From Verrucomicrobiota bacterium (GTDB lineage Bacteria; Verrucomicrobiota; Kiritimatiellia; UBA8416; JABMPJ01), in NCBI GenBank assembly GCA_018648805.1, contig JABGQM010000025.1:1-64000 (forward strand): DNA of 64,000 bases, written 5' to 3'. Below, in pieces: positions 1-8,200 of this stretch; the first letter of the stretch is position 1, and each line of letters starts with the position of its first letter. A model generated the notes under the pieces. It did no database searches. It saw only the letters and a program-made list of their open reading frames with translations, and was not told where the DNA came from. The position numbers were made by a program, and so were the translations under genes.

Positions 1-128
1 ATTGCGGATGGAAAACCGATCGCGTCCGTTTGTGTAATGGCCGCGTTGGCCGAGGTGGCCAGTGCGAAGCATGCCATCGCCACGACAGCGACCATCAAAC
101 CATTTGTAATTCTATTTCTTGTCGTCAT
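1..128 (-). CDS. Secreted protein, N-terminal part only (runs off left edge)
   Basis: Only the first 42 codons are visible. The protein starts MTTRNRITNG and continues with a hydrophobic stretch LMVAVVAMACFALATSANA, a typical Sec signal peptide with an AxA-type cleavage site. The ATG (126-128) is preceded by a strong Shine-Dalgarno AGGAG at 137-141 with 8 nt spacing, which fixes the start. The 5' region and first 18 codons are duplicated in front of another secreted-protein gene at 15108. The mature part lies outside the window, so no function can be given. Confidence 0.75.
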   Translation of the reverse strand, partial: MTTRNRITNGLMVAVVAMACFALATSANAAITQTDAIGFPSA

Positions 129-270
129 TTTCTGATCTCCTGATTTCGTTAGTTATCTATTATCTTGAAACAACCTTCATACCTTCATTCCAGCCGCTCA
201 CGGAAGCAGACCGTCGCACGGCTTCATACGTTCATAGGCAGGCCCTCCTTTCGGGGTTGGGGGGTTGGAG

Positions 271-538
271 AAACTTTGTCGCGAGCTTTGTCGCGAGCTT
301 TGTCGGGACAGGGACGCGGGATGCAGGACCCTCCGCAAGGTCGCTGCGCTCCCAAGCGGGAGGGCAGGTGCGGGGTGCGGGGCAGGCGCGAAGCAAATCG
401 TGATCCGTTCTCGTCGCCGTTCTCGTCCACCCACCGAAGACCGGTTGACGAGAACGGCGACGAGAATGGTTGACGAAAGGACGGTTGACGAGAGGATGGG
501 AGTCGACAAAGCTCGCGACAAAGCTCGCGACAAAGTTT
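271..538. repeat. GACRARR-iteron inverted repeat element
   Basis: Positions 271-305 and 504-538 are perfect 35-nt reverse complements built of tandem 12-mers with core GACAAAGCTCGC. Inside them 408-427 and 447-466 are perfect 20-nt reverse complements with core GACGAGAACGGC. Reading 447-538 the motif GACRARR occurs seven times. The element lies in the leader between the promoter-like motif at 778-841 and the gene at 128, so its transcript would fold into a long hairpin. Confidence 0.8.
326..368. repeat. 43-nt palindromic element (mate at 14385-14427, inverted)
   Basis: The 43 nt are the reverse complement of 14385-14427 with one mismatch. Outer arms read CCCTCCGC and GCGGGAGGG. In both places the element is embedded in degenerate GCATCCY/GCACC heptamer sequence. 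It looks like a small mobile palindrome. Confidence 0.65.
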
Positions 539-777
539 GAGAATTCCTTCACCGCCGCGCTTCCCGGGCCGGGAACGCGATCAGTCGAGCGTGTCGCGTC
601 GTAGCTGAGCTTGCGAAGCGAAGACGGAAGAGAGAGACAGAGAGAGAGCTGGAACCGTGCCAAACTCGGCGTGTGGCGCCGGGATCGGCATATCGCAGTG
701 TCTTGCGTATGTCATCATCGCCATCACACTCTCCTTGCCCCCCTGAACGGAGGGCAACTCACCTTCAACATGCCGCC

Positions 778-841
778 ACTATACCAAGCCTATAAAAACC
801 GCGCTACCCAATATCTCCCAAACTTCATTCAAGATCTTCCA
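778..841 (-). promoter_or_regulatory. Conserved promoter motif, copy 1 (21-bp direct repeats, N26, TATAGT)
   Basis: On the minus strand TGGAAGATC (841-833) and TGGGAGATATT (820-810) are direct repeats 21 bp apart. Exactly 26 nt further lies TATAGT (783-778). The same layout with identical spacings occurs at 22794-22731 and 56735-56672. It points towards the gene starting at 128, giving a leader of about 640 nt. The -35 hexamer position is poor, so an activator on the direct repeats is likely (inference). Confidence 0.55.
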
Positions 842-938
842 GCGCGGGGAGGAGCTTAACCTTGTTCCAAACATCGTTCTCCCGCTCTCCCGGCAATCAG
901 AAGTTGCGCCGGGGCGAGATCCTGTGCATAGTATTCAT

Positions 939-2657
939 ATGCCAAAACGGGTTCCATACGCGGTTGCGAATTATGAGGAGATTGTCGACGACGGTTACTA
1001 CTTCGTCGACAAGACCCGCTTTATTCGCGAACTGGAGCAATACAAGATTCCCGTTTTCCTGCGTCCGCGCCGCTTCGGCAAGAGCCTGTGGTGCTCGGTA
1101 CTGGAGTGCTACTACGACATCAACCGCAAGGACCGGTTCGAGACGCTGTTCGGCCATACCGACATCGGACGCGAGCCCACGCCTTCACACAACAGCCAGA
1201 TGGTCATGCGCTTCGATTTCTCGGTCGTCGAAGTTGAGCCGGACCTTGCATCGCTTGAGGCGGCCTTCGACCGGGCGTGCCGCGATGCCTTTCGCGTGTT
1301 CGCCGCGGACAACTGCCGACATGCCGACTTTTCCGGCGCGCTGAACGTGGACTCAGCCGCCGACGCGTTGCGCTTCATCATCAGTGCCGCGCGTAGCGCC
1401 GCATGCCCCCCCCTGCTCATCATCATCGACGAGTACGACAACTTCACCAACCAGCTCCTGACCGCCCACCAGGACGGGCTGTACCGGGAATTGACCACGG
1501 GCGACTCGTTCCTGCGCACGTTCTACAAGGTGATCAAGGCGGGGGTCGGGGAAGGCACGGTTGGGCGGGTCTTCATCACCGGCGTGCTACCCATCACGAT
1601 GGACGACCTGACCAGCGGCTTCAACATCGGCCAGGTCATTACGCTCAAGGAACACGCCCTGAACATGATGGGCTTTACCGACACCGAGGTCGATGCCTAT
1701 GTGAACGAGATCTTCACGGAGCACGGCTGGCCGGACGAGACGCGCGAGAAGGTGCGCGAGGACCTGCGCTTACACTACAACGGCTACCGTCTTCTGCCCG
1801 ACGCAGCCGAAACACTGTACAACTCAACGATCTGCAACTACTACTTGAACGATTTGGTCATAGGCAACGGGAAGATCCCGACCGAAACGATCGACGAGAA
1901 CCTGCGCGTTGACATCAAGTGGTTGCGGCGGCTGACCGGCAGCGATGAGGATACTCGCGAGCTGCTCGAGCAACTCATGTTCGACGGTGCGCTACCGGTC
2001 GATATCACCATGCTCCGCTCGAAGTTCAACATGTCGCAGTTCTTCCAGAAGCCGTTCTTCCCCCTGAGCCTCTACTACCTGGGGATGCTGACGTTCCAAG
2101 ACCGGTTCACGCTCACGTTCCCGAACCTGACCGTTAAGACGATCTTCACGGAGTACTTCAACGAAGCCGAGCAGATCGAGGTTTCGCTTGGCTACACGGA
2201 TATGTTCCGGCAGTTCCTGGACGACCACGATCTCGAAGCGCTTTTCGCGGGGTACTGGAAACAGTACATCGGCCAGATCCCGGCGCAGGCCTTCGACAAA
2301 GCCAACGAGAACTTCTTTCGCACCACGTTCTTCGAGCTCTGCACACGTTACCTGTCGCAGGACCTGATGTTCGCCATCGAGGTCAACCATCCCAGCGGCC
2401 GCAGCGACTGGGAGGCCATCGGGCGGGCGGGCACGCCGTTCGAAAACCAGTCCTTCATGATCGAGTTCAAGCACTTCCCCCGCGCCGAAGGCGAACGGCT
2501 GGGTGTGAGCGACTGGAGTGAGCCGAAGGAGGAAGACGTTGCGCAGGTCACCGGCTACGCCGACGATCTAAAGCGCCGCTACCCGGAACTCGCCATCCGC
2601 CGCCACGTGCTCTACACCGCCGGCGCCGCCGCCTACCGCTTCTTTACGCTGAATTAA
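939..2657 (+). CDS. AAA-ATPase-like / PD-(D/E)XK nuclease superfamily protein
   Basis: The 572-residue protein has the layout of the widespread AAA-ATPase_like plus PDDEXK_9 family (PF09820/PF08011). The N-terminus reads VDKTRFIRELEQ, a P-loop-like RRFGKS sits at 44-49 and a Walker-B-like LLIIIDEYD at 159-167. The C-terminal nuclease-fold domain keeps the ExK element as EFK at 509-511 with an upstream acidic SGRSDWE. Biological role of the family is unsettled; members are often in variable regions. ATG 939 was chosen because family members start just before the YYFVDKT motif; GTG 924 is an in-frame alternative. No clear Shine-Dalgarno. The gene stands alone between repeat-rich spacers. Confidence 0.85.
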   Translation: MPKRVPYAVANYEEIVDDGYYFVDKTRFIRELEQYKIPVFLRPRRFGKSLWCSVLECYYDINRKDRFETLFGHTDIGREPTPSHNSQMVMRFDFSVVEVEPDLASLEAAFDRACRDAFRVFAADNCRHADFSGALNVDSAADALRFIISAARSAACPPLLIIIDEYDNFTNQLLTAHQDGLYRELTTGDSFLRTFYKVIKAGVGEGTVGRVFITGVLPITMDDLTSGFNIGQVITLKEHALNMMGFTDTEVDAYVNEIFTEHGWPDETREKVREDLRLHYNGYRLLPDAAETLYNSTICNYYLNDLVIGNGKIPTETIDENLRVDIKWLRRLTGSDEDTRELLEQLMFDGALPVDITMLRSKFNMSQFFQKPFFPLSLYYLGMLTFQDRFTLTFPNLTVKTIFTEYFNEAEQIEVSLGYTDMFRQFLDDHDLEALFAGYWKQYIGQIPAQAFDKANENFFRTTFFELCTRYLSQDLMFAIEVNHPSGRSDWEAIGRAGTPFENQSFMIEFKHFPRAEGERLGVSDWSEPKEEDVAQVTGYADDLKRRYPELAIRRHVLYTAGAAAYRFFTLN

Positions 2658-2719
2658 GCACAATTCAAGGCCGACGCCTGTCTTCAACCTGGATCCCTGA
2701 CACACCCGAATGTAGACTT

Positions 2720-2835
2720 CAACTGGGCTACATGTTGCCCGCTCGCGACGTACGTCGGGGCGTGGCCTGTTGCAATGCATGCAGCCATTCGTCCAGTGGG
2801 AGTATGGGAGTGTGTGGGTGTGTGGGTGTGTGGGG
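2720..2835 (+). repeat. Dispersed repeat block (mate at 12688-12805)
   Basis: About 115 nt match 12688-12805: an ACTGGGCTACA stretch, a palindromic CGACGTACGTCG core, GGCCTGTTGCAATGCATGCA, the CCATTCGTCCAGTGGGAG stretch and a GTGTGTGGG tract. A shorter relative with the same GGCCTGTTGCAATGCATGCA lies at about 9996-10020. Both long copies immediately precede IS3-type ends (2858 and 12812). Confidence 0.75.
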
Positions 2836-2857
2836 AAGAAGAGAAATGGCAGGCGGC

Positions 2858-3129
2858 GTCCTGATCTTAAGTTGTCACTCGCATGGATTGTCGAAAGCTC
2901 CATATCGCTGGCGCACGGCACATTCGAAGCAGTTCTCGACAAAGTTCACGAGATAGTTAGTTTCGTTTCAGTTTACGACAAAGTTCACGATGCAGGCGGA
3001 GATTCTACTATTCCGTGAACTTCGTCGTGAACTATCCCGCTTAACTATCCCGTGAACTTTGTCGTCTACTGAACCGATCTTAGACTGGTCTCCCTCCTAC
3101 CAAGTGACAACCTATTTCAGGACGGGACC
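2858..3129. mobile_element. MITE-like derivative of the IS3 element, carrying a GACAAAG-iteron hairpin
   Basis: Positions 3102-3129 are identical over 28 nt to the left end of the IS at 12812-12839 in reverse complement. Positions 2858-2880 match the IS right end with two differences, so the two ends face each other around 270 bp without transposase. The interior holds CGACAAAGTTCACG twice direct (around 2940 and 2980) and its complement at about 3013-3065, forming a hairpin. GTGTGGG tracts (2805-2835) and CACACCC tracts (3136-3160) flank it, as at the full IS. Confidence 0.65.
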
Positions 3130-3224
3130 ACTTGACCCATACTCACACACCCACACACCATTTCGCTAGCATGCTTCGCTCCAAACCCTTCAACAGTGCC
3201 GCAGCGCAGAATGCTCTTTGGGAG

Positions 3225-3253
3225 TTGACGGTATTGGCGATGTGCGATACATT
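3225..3253 (+). promoter_or_regulatory. Candidate sigma70-type promoter of the HigBA module
   Basis: TTGACG (3225-3230), a 17-nt spacer and TACATT (3248-3253) lie just upstream of the toxin start. TAAGG at 3255-3259 may serve as ribosome-binding site. Position and spacing are good, the -10 is moderate. Confidence 0.45.
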
Positions 3254-3267
3254 GTAAGGCAATTGAA

Positions 3268-3597
3268 ATGATGACATTTACAGAACACCCGCTGTTTACG
3301 AAGCGGATCACGGATCTGCTTTCGGACGACGAGTACCGCGATTTCCAGGCGGAACTCGCGGCGAATCCGGAAGCCGGCGACGTGATCCGCGGTCTTGGCG
3401 GTTTGCGAAAGATCAGGTTGGCATTGCCGGGACGGGGGAAACGTGGCAGCGCGCGGGTGTTGTATCTACTCTTCGTGAGGGCAGAGACGGTGTTTCTGCT
3501 GTACGTCTTTACGAAGGGTGAGTTTGGCGACCTGCCGCCGGACAAGAAGCGGACGGTCAAGGCCCTGGTTGAGGAAATTGAGAAGGAGTTCACGTGA
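3268..3597 (+). CDS. higB: RelE/HigB-type toxin
   Basis: The 109-residue protein has the RelE/ParE superfamily pattern: an N-terminal helix pair, then GLGGLRKIRLALPGRGKRG, a hydrophobic beta strand VLYLLFVRAETVFLLYVF and a C-terminal LVEEIEKEF helix. Such toxins are ribosome-dependent mRNA interferases in known HigB members. The toxin precedes the antitoxin and overlaps it by 4 nt (ATGA), the reversed order typical of HigBA. Start may be 3268 or the adjacent ATG at 3271. Family assignment is firm, the exact HigB subgroup less so. Confidence 0.85.
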   Translation: MMTFTEHPLFTKRITDLLSDDEYRDFQAELAANPEAGDVIRGLGGLRKIRLALPGRGKRGSARVLYLLFVRAETVFLLYVFTKGEFGDLPPDKKRTVKALVEEIEKEFT

Positions 3598-3929
3598 TGA
3601 AAGTAAAGGACATGGACCTGAATGCCGATGAACTGATTCAGGCGTTGACAGATGTGCGGGACCATGTGACCGGGCGTCGCAAGGTTACGATGCGTACGAC
3701 GAAGGTTGCCCTGCCAAAGCCGATCGAGGCTATTCGCCCGAAGGAAGTCCGGCAGATCCGTGAGAAACTGAACGTGAGCCAAGCGGTATTTGCCAGGCTT
3801 CTGAACGTGCCCGTTGTCACCGAGGCAAGCTGGGAGGCTGGTCGTCGGAATCCGAGCGGTGCCGCACTACGGCTATTGCAGATCGCGAAGAAGGAGCCGG
3901 AGGCGCTGCTCGCCGCGGCGGAGGCGTAG
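3594..3929 (+). CDS. higA: HigA-type XRE antitoxin
   Basis: The 111-residue protein carries a C-terminal XRE helix-turn-helix at about 49-85: VRQIREKLNVSQAVFARLL, then WEAGRRNPSGAALRLL. This is the MqsA/HigA type arrangement with an N-terminal toxin-binding segment. It should neutralise the upstream toxin and repress the operon. It overlaps the toxin gene by 4 nt, so translation is probably coupled. It ends in TAG. Confidence 0.85.
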   Translation: MMKVKDMDLNADELIQALTDVRDHVTGRRKVTMRTTKVALPKPIEAIRPKEVRQIREKLNVSQAVFARLLNVPVVTEASWEAGRRNPSGAALRLLQIAKKEPEALLAAAEA

Positions 3930-4025
3930 AAAGACTCGCCGTTCTACCCCATCCCCGCCGACCGGTGCTTCTCAAGACCGCGAACTGCCCAGCCTTCTAC
4001 GGCGCCTAAACGAAACCAACCTTTC

Positions 4026-4042
4026 CCGGCCATATTGGCCGG
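4026..4042 (+). terminator. Perfect hairpin after HigBA
   Basis: CCGGCCA-TAT-TGGCCGG is a perfect 7-bp stem about 100 nt after the antitoxin stop. There is no U tract, so it may be a weak terminator or a structure controlling the small frame at 4057. Confidence 0.35.
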
Positions 4043-4056
4043 TAAAGGAGCAATCT

Positions 4057-4182
4057 ATGTCATTGACCGCTCAACGATACAGACTGAAAAACCGTGCATG
4101 TGGGCAGTCGTTTATGCCAGGCACACACTCTGGTCCGCCAAGACGGAAACAACGGATCATCGTCCCCATCATTGACAACTGA
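4057..4182 (+). CDS. Possible 41-residue small protein
   Basis: An ATG at 4057 has a perfect AAAGGAG ribosome-binding site at 4044-4050 with 6 nt spacing. The 41-residue product starts MSLTAQRYRLKNRACG and has a basic middle (PPRRKQR). I recognise no family. It may be a real small gene behind HigBA or a remnant. The good ribosome-binding site is the only positive evidence. Confidence 0.3.
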   Translation: MSLTAQRYRLKNRACGQSFMPGTHSGPPRRKQRIIVPIIDN

Positions 4183-4345
4183 CGTTTCCCAACTGCGGCG
4201 GCCGCGTGATCTCCCTACTCCTTTGCTTCGGGTAGTTCGGGCAGCAAGAAGCCTGTGCTATCAACCTATCAGACACTGATTGGCAGTGTTCTGCCATAAC
4301 TACTTCCGCTAGATGGCACCGATTCCTTTGGCCCGCGGACACGCT
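4183..4345. other. Spacer with a candidate hairpin at 4271-4292
   Basis: No coding sequence is visible. An imperfect stem with core ACACTG (4273-4278) and CAGTGT (4284-4289) lies about 60 nt beyond the stop of the minus-strand gene at 4346 and could end its transcript, though no U run follows. Confidence 0.3.
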
Positions 4346-5227
4346 CTACCTTCCGTAGATCACCATCCCCCGTCTGGCCGCATTCAGCGCCGGGGCGTTG
4401 GTATCGATCGTAATGCTGTCCACCGCCGCGTTCGACGAACCGGCCCCGCGAACAGCGAGCTCGGTGTAGGCTGCGGCGCCGGTATCGAAGAAGCCCAGGT
4501 CAGCGGCGATACGGCCGCCGTTCATGTAGAGAGCCCACTGCTTCGCGGCATAATCGCTGTGCACGCTGAACCGCACCCACTCGCCCTCGGTCAGCGGAGT
4601 GTGCACAAGCTGCGTGGCGTTCGTGCCGTCGTAGGCCACCACTTGCCCGTTGGTGTGCACGTAGAAGGCGAAGCTGGCATCCGTCGGCGGATCCATCACG
4701 CTGGTCGCATTGGCGCTGAACACCGGCTGCATGTACAGGTCGGTCCACACGTTGGTCTGTCCGTCATTGAATGTCTGCGTCGCCACGGCCGTCTCACCTG
4801 TCAGGGTCGCGGCCTTGCTACCCGCCCACCACGTATTCGTCGTGACCACTACATTGGTAGCCGTCCAAGGGTGAGAACCGTCCGGATCCTGTCCGGCGAG
4901 CTCGCTGCCGGCCGCATAGCCCTCGAAGTCCTCCACGAACGGCAGTCCCTTCAGCGCCTCGACAGTGAGGAAGGACACCCCGGACGTGCTGGACGCAAAG
5001 TCATCCTCTAGAACCGCGTGGAGCGGGTACGTCCCGGGTCCCGGGAGGTCCGCCTGATCAATCGTGACCTCATAGGGCGCCGTGCCGTCGACACCAAGGA
5101 CGTTGGTCCCGCTCAAGAAGGTCAACGTTGCCGCCCCCGCCACGTGGTCGGAGTCGACCCACGCCACGAGGTCCGTGGTGAACGGCGGCAGAACGGAGGT
5201 GCCGCTGTCCGGCTCAACCAGCTGCAC
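4346..5227 (-). CDS. C-terminal piece of interrupted CotH/lamin-tail giant protein
   Basis: This frame continues the body at 5214-9398 after a frameshift. The homologous frame is open up to about 5300, where the reading switches in an alternating CG tract (about 5297-5304). The piece encodes an Ig-like/Big_9-type segment and then a concanavalin/LamG-like domain (about FVEDFEGYAAGSEL onward). It ends RRGMVIYGR, which resembles the GTLIYGK tail of the secreted protein at 14452. The listed start is only the first start-type codon of the fragment and not a true start. Confidence 0.6.
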   Translation of the reverse strand: MQLVEPDSGTSVLPPFTTDLVAWVDSDHVAGAATLTFLSGTNVLGVDGTAPYEVTIDQADLPGPGTYPLHAVLEDDFASSTSGVSFLTVEALKGLPFVEDFEGYAAGSELAGQDPDGSHPWTATNVVVTTNTWWAGSKAATLTGETAVATQTFNDGQTNVWTDLYMQPVFSANATSVMDPPTDASFAFYVHTNGQVVAYDGTNATQLVHTPLTEGEWVRFSVHSDYAAKQWALYMNGGRIAADLGFFDTGAAAYTELAVRGAGSSNAAVDSITIDTNAPALNAARRGMVIYGR

Positions 5228-8200
5228 GCGGTCGGCGTTGCGGGTATTGAATACGATGTCGATCGAGCTTTTGGTCCCGCTGTCGTCGATGAGATCCGCG
5301 CGCGGTATAGGACGTTACGTTGGATACGTGCGTGTAGTTCAAGGGGGTGCTGTAGGGACTGGTGGCGTCGGAGCCTAGCAGGGCGCCATCAAGGAAGAAA
5401 CGCACTTCGTGAACACTTCCGGATACCTGACCGGAATTGATGGCAGCGGTGACGTTCTCGCTGAAGGGCATGTAGAGCGTGTCAACGGAGGCGGGAAAGG
5501 TCACAAAGACCCTGGCGGACACCAGTCCGGCGGGCTGTCCGAGCCAGTTGCCCGGATCGTTGCCGCTGGTCCGCGTGTGGATTCGCTGCAGGGCGTAGCC
5601 GCTGGCGTGGGTATTCGTCGGCCAGGGGGCATGCCCGGAATAGATGACCTCGTCGACGACCACCCACGAGACGTCCTCGCCCTCCGCGTCGGGCGCCTGC
5701 GGGCGTTGCAGCGACACACGCTCACCGCCGTTCTCGAGCTTCCCGTCATAGGGCCCGAGCAGGTAGGTCTGCCCCGGAGGCAGACCATAGGCGGTTTCGA
5801 AGGCGCTGACGTCGGCCGCGTTCGCCGGACTGAACGGCACGAGGGTGACATAGTCGTGCGCCGCGATCATCGTGTTGGAGGGAAAACTGTAGCCAATGCC
5901 GCCGGCCATGCGGTAGGTGCCAACGTCGTTCCACAATTCCGCCGCGGTGCCGGCGGGATTGTAGAGCACGACATACTCGCTGGACCCGTCAGGCGGATGC
6001 ACCATCAACTGGTTAATCACAACGTGTTCGGCCGCCAGGGCGTTGGTTGTCGCCGGGGTCAAGGCGGTTGTGTGCCAGTGATCGCCGCCATCGGGATATC
6101 GACCCAGGCTGGCGCCGTTCTCCTGCCCCTGAAAGCGCACGGCATCGGCCACGCGGTCCTCGCTGGTACCGGGAAGGTATGACAGGAATACCTGTTCGCC
6201 GGCCTTATCGAGGCCGAACCCGGCAGTGATGGGATTGTGAAACCCCGTCACTTCGTCGAACACTTTCCAGCCTTGGGCGGCGATCGTGTTCGACGCGGGA
6301 ATCGCCCACTTCTTCAGGTTCGAGTCGCTGTCGCTCAGGTACCAGTCCGCCAGGGACACGCCCGATGTCCTGGCGTTGTAGAGCTCAAGCCAGTCATTGG
6401 AGTCGTATCCCGGGTGCGCGGCGTTCGTGTAGTCGGTATGCGCCGTAATCTCGTTTAACTTCAGGTCGGGATCGATGACCGGATCCGCGACGCCCGGGGA
6501 ACCGCCGATGTACGTACTCGCACGCCAGCTACCACTGTAGTCCAGAGCACCATCGGCCTGCCCTGACAGCACCGTCGGCACCAGCGAGTGACCGGCACCA
6601 TCCGCGGCCAGCGGCCAGCCGATCCCGTCATTATAGGTAAAGGACACCAGGCTCCCGGCACCGGATGCCGGTTTCAACCGGATCTCTTCACCCCCGTTGC
6701 TCAGCTTGCCGTCGTAGGGGCCGTATATGGGAACGCCGCCGCTCAGCCCGTAGTAATTGCGAAACGCGAGGAAATCGTCTGCTGCATCGGCCTTCACCAC
6801 CAGCAAGTACCCACCAGGCGGCAGACTGACGTTGGTCGCAAATGCGTAGTCAACACCGCGCGTGAACGCCACACCGGCGAGGTCCACCGTCTGGGTATCA
6901 CTGCAGTTGTGCAGTTCAATGAACTCAAAGTCGCTCCCGTCCTGCGGGTCGTACATCACCTCACTGATGCAGAGGATATCGCGCAGCGCAGGAGCGCCGT
7001 CCGGCGGCCCGGCCACGAACTGCACGGGCGCCGACCAGTGACTCCAACGCCCGGTATCGTCCATCATCCTCACCCGGGCCCGGTAGGTGCGACCCTCCTT
7101 CAGGCTGTCTGTGGTGACTTCCACGGTGCTGCTATAGCTGGGCAACACGTCGCTTTCCCACCGCGCCTCGATCTCGTACTGCCAGTCATCGCCCGCGTTG
7201 AAATTCGTCGACGACGGATTGGCGATCTCGCCAATGCGCCACTGCATGGCGCCGAAGGTGCCTGCACCGTTGGGGTCGCTGAACGGGCCGGTTTGAAATT
7301 GCAGGTTGTCGACCGGGAAGCCGGCCGGCCCGCTGTAGGTCATGGTCGGGCGATCGGGGATCGCGCTGTCGGCCGCCTCCTGCGAGAGGAATCCGAATCC
7401 GTAGCCGCGTTCATCGCCGTCGCCGACCGTGAAGCCACCATCGGGTCGGGTATCGTACATGTAGTCGATCATGTTCTGCTGGAAGCCCTCGTGGTCGGGT
7501 GTCGGCAGGCTGCGCGTCCAGGTGCCGCCACCATGGTCTTGCGTCTTCGGGGTGACATACCACTGGCCGCGGTGGTCGCTGGCGGTGCGTGGGTGGTAGT
7601 TCCACATGTATTCGTCGACATCGACCATCGTCAGCGGCACGCCCGCCGGGTTGACAATCTGCGACAACTCCTCTACCACCTGCGCGGCCTGGCCGCCGTG
7701 GCGATCGCTATCCGAGAACAGCAGGTCAAGGAGTTCACGGCAGCGGTTCCTGAACTCGGTACGGATCTCCGCGTGGTCCAGACAACGGTCGGCGCGAATA
7801 ACACCGCTCCAGTGTGTTTCCGGGATGTACATCATGTCGAGGTCCCAGGGCATCACGTGCCATCGGCCGTCGGGGTGGTGATACATGTAGTAGTTGGCGC
7901 TATCACGCAGGTCGACGTTGCCGATGGCGCGGTTGATGGCCCGAAAGCCGTAGAAGCCCTCGACCGAAAAGCTCGATCGCCACCAGGCGACGCTGTTCAG
8001 ATTCGCGCTCGCGGCCCAGAACGTGTTCCAGTCCGAATTGTCGAGGGGCTGGGTCGGGCCCTGGTTCTTCTTGTTGCCGGCACCCCCCTGGATCTTGTAT
8101 GTGTTCCCGTCCGGCAGGTCGCGTTCGCCTAGAAAGCGCCCGTCCAGATGTTCGATGGCGAGATACAGTCCCCAGAGGTCGCCCTCATACTGGTCTGCGG

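Larger units (their letters stand above)
75..672. repeat. Long duplicated 5' block, copy 1 (mate at 15055-15560)
   Basis: Three collinear segments match the second copy: 75-215 with 15055-15195 (ungapped, about six mismatches), 221-267 with 15247-15293, and 546-672 with 15426-15560. The last ends in an AG dinucleotide tract that is longer in copy 2. Between the segments each copy carries different insertions, here an iteron inverted repeat (271-538) and a 43-nt palindromic element. The block covers the leader, ribosome-binding site and first codons of a secreted-protein gene. Confidence 0.85.

Noticed and set aside
221..267. Riboswitch-like G-rich leader (GGCAGGCCCTCC...)
   Set aside because: The sequence is duplicated at 15247-15293 but I can match it to no known riboswitch core.
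3117..3782. 221-codon minus-strand frame opposite HigBA
   Set aside because: Antisense to two recognised genes and begins inside the antitoxin.
6588..8132. Long plus-strand open frame (also 20364-22010 and 41546-43495) opposite other genes
   Set aside because: Each lies antisense to a gene with recognised domains; compositions are typical of shadow frames in GC-rich DNA.
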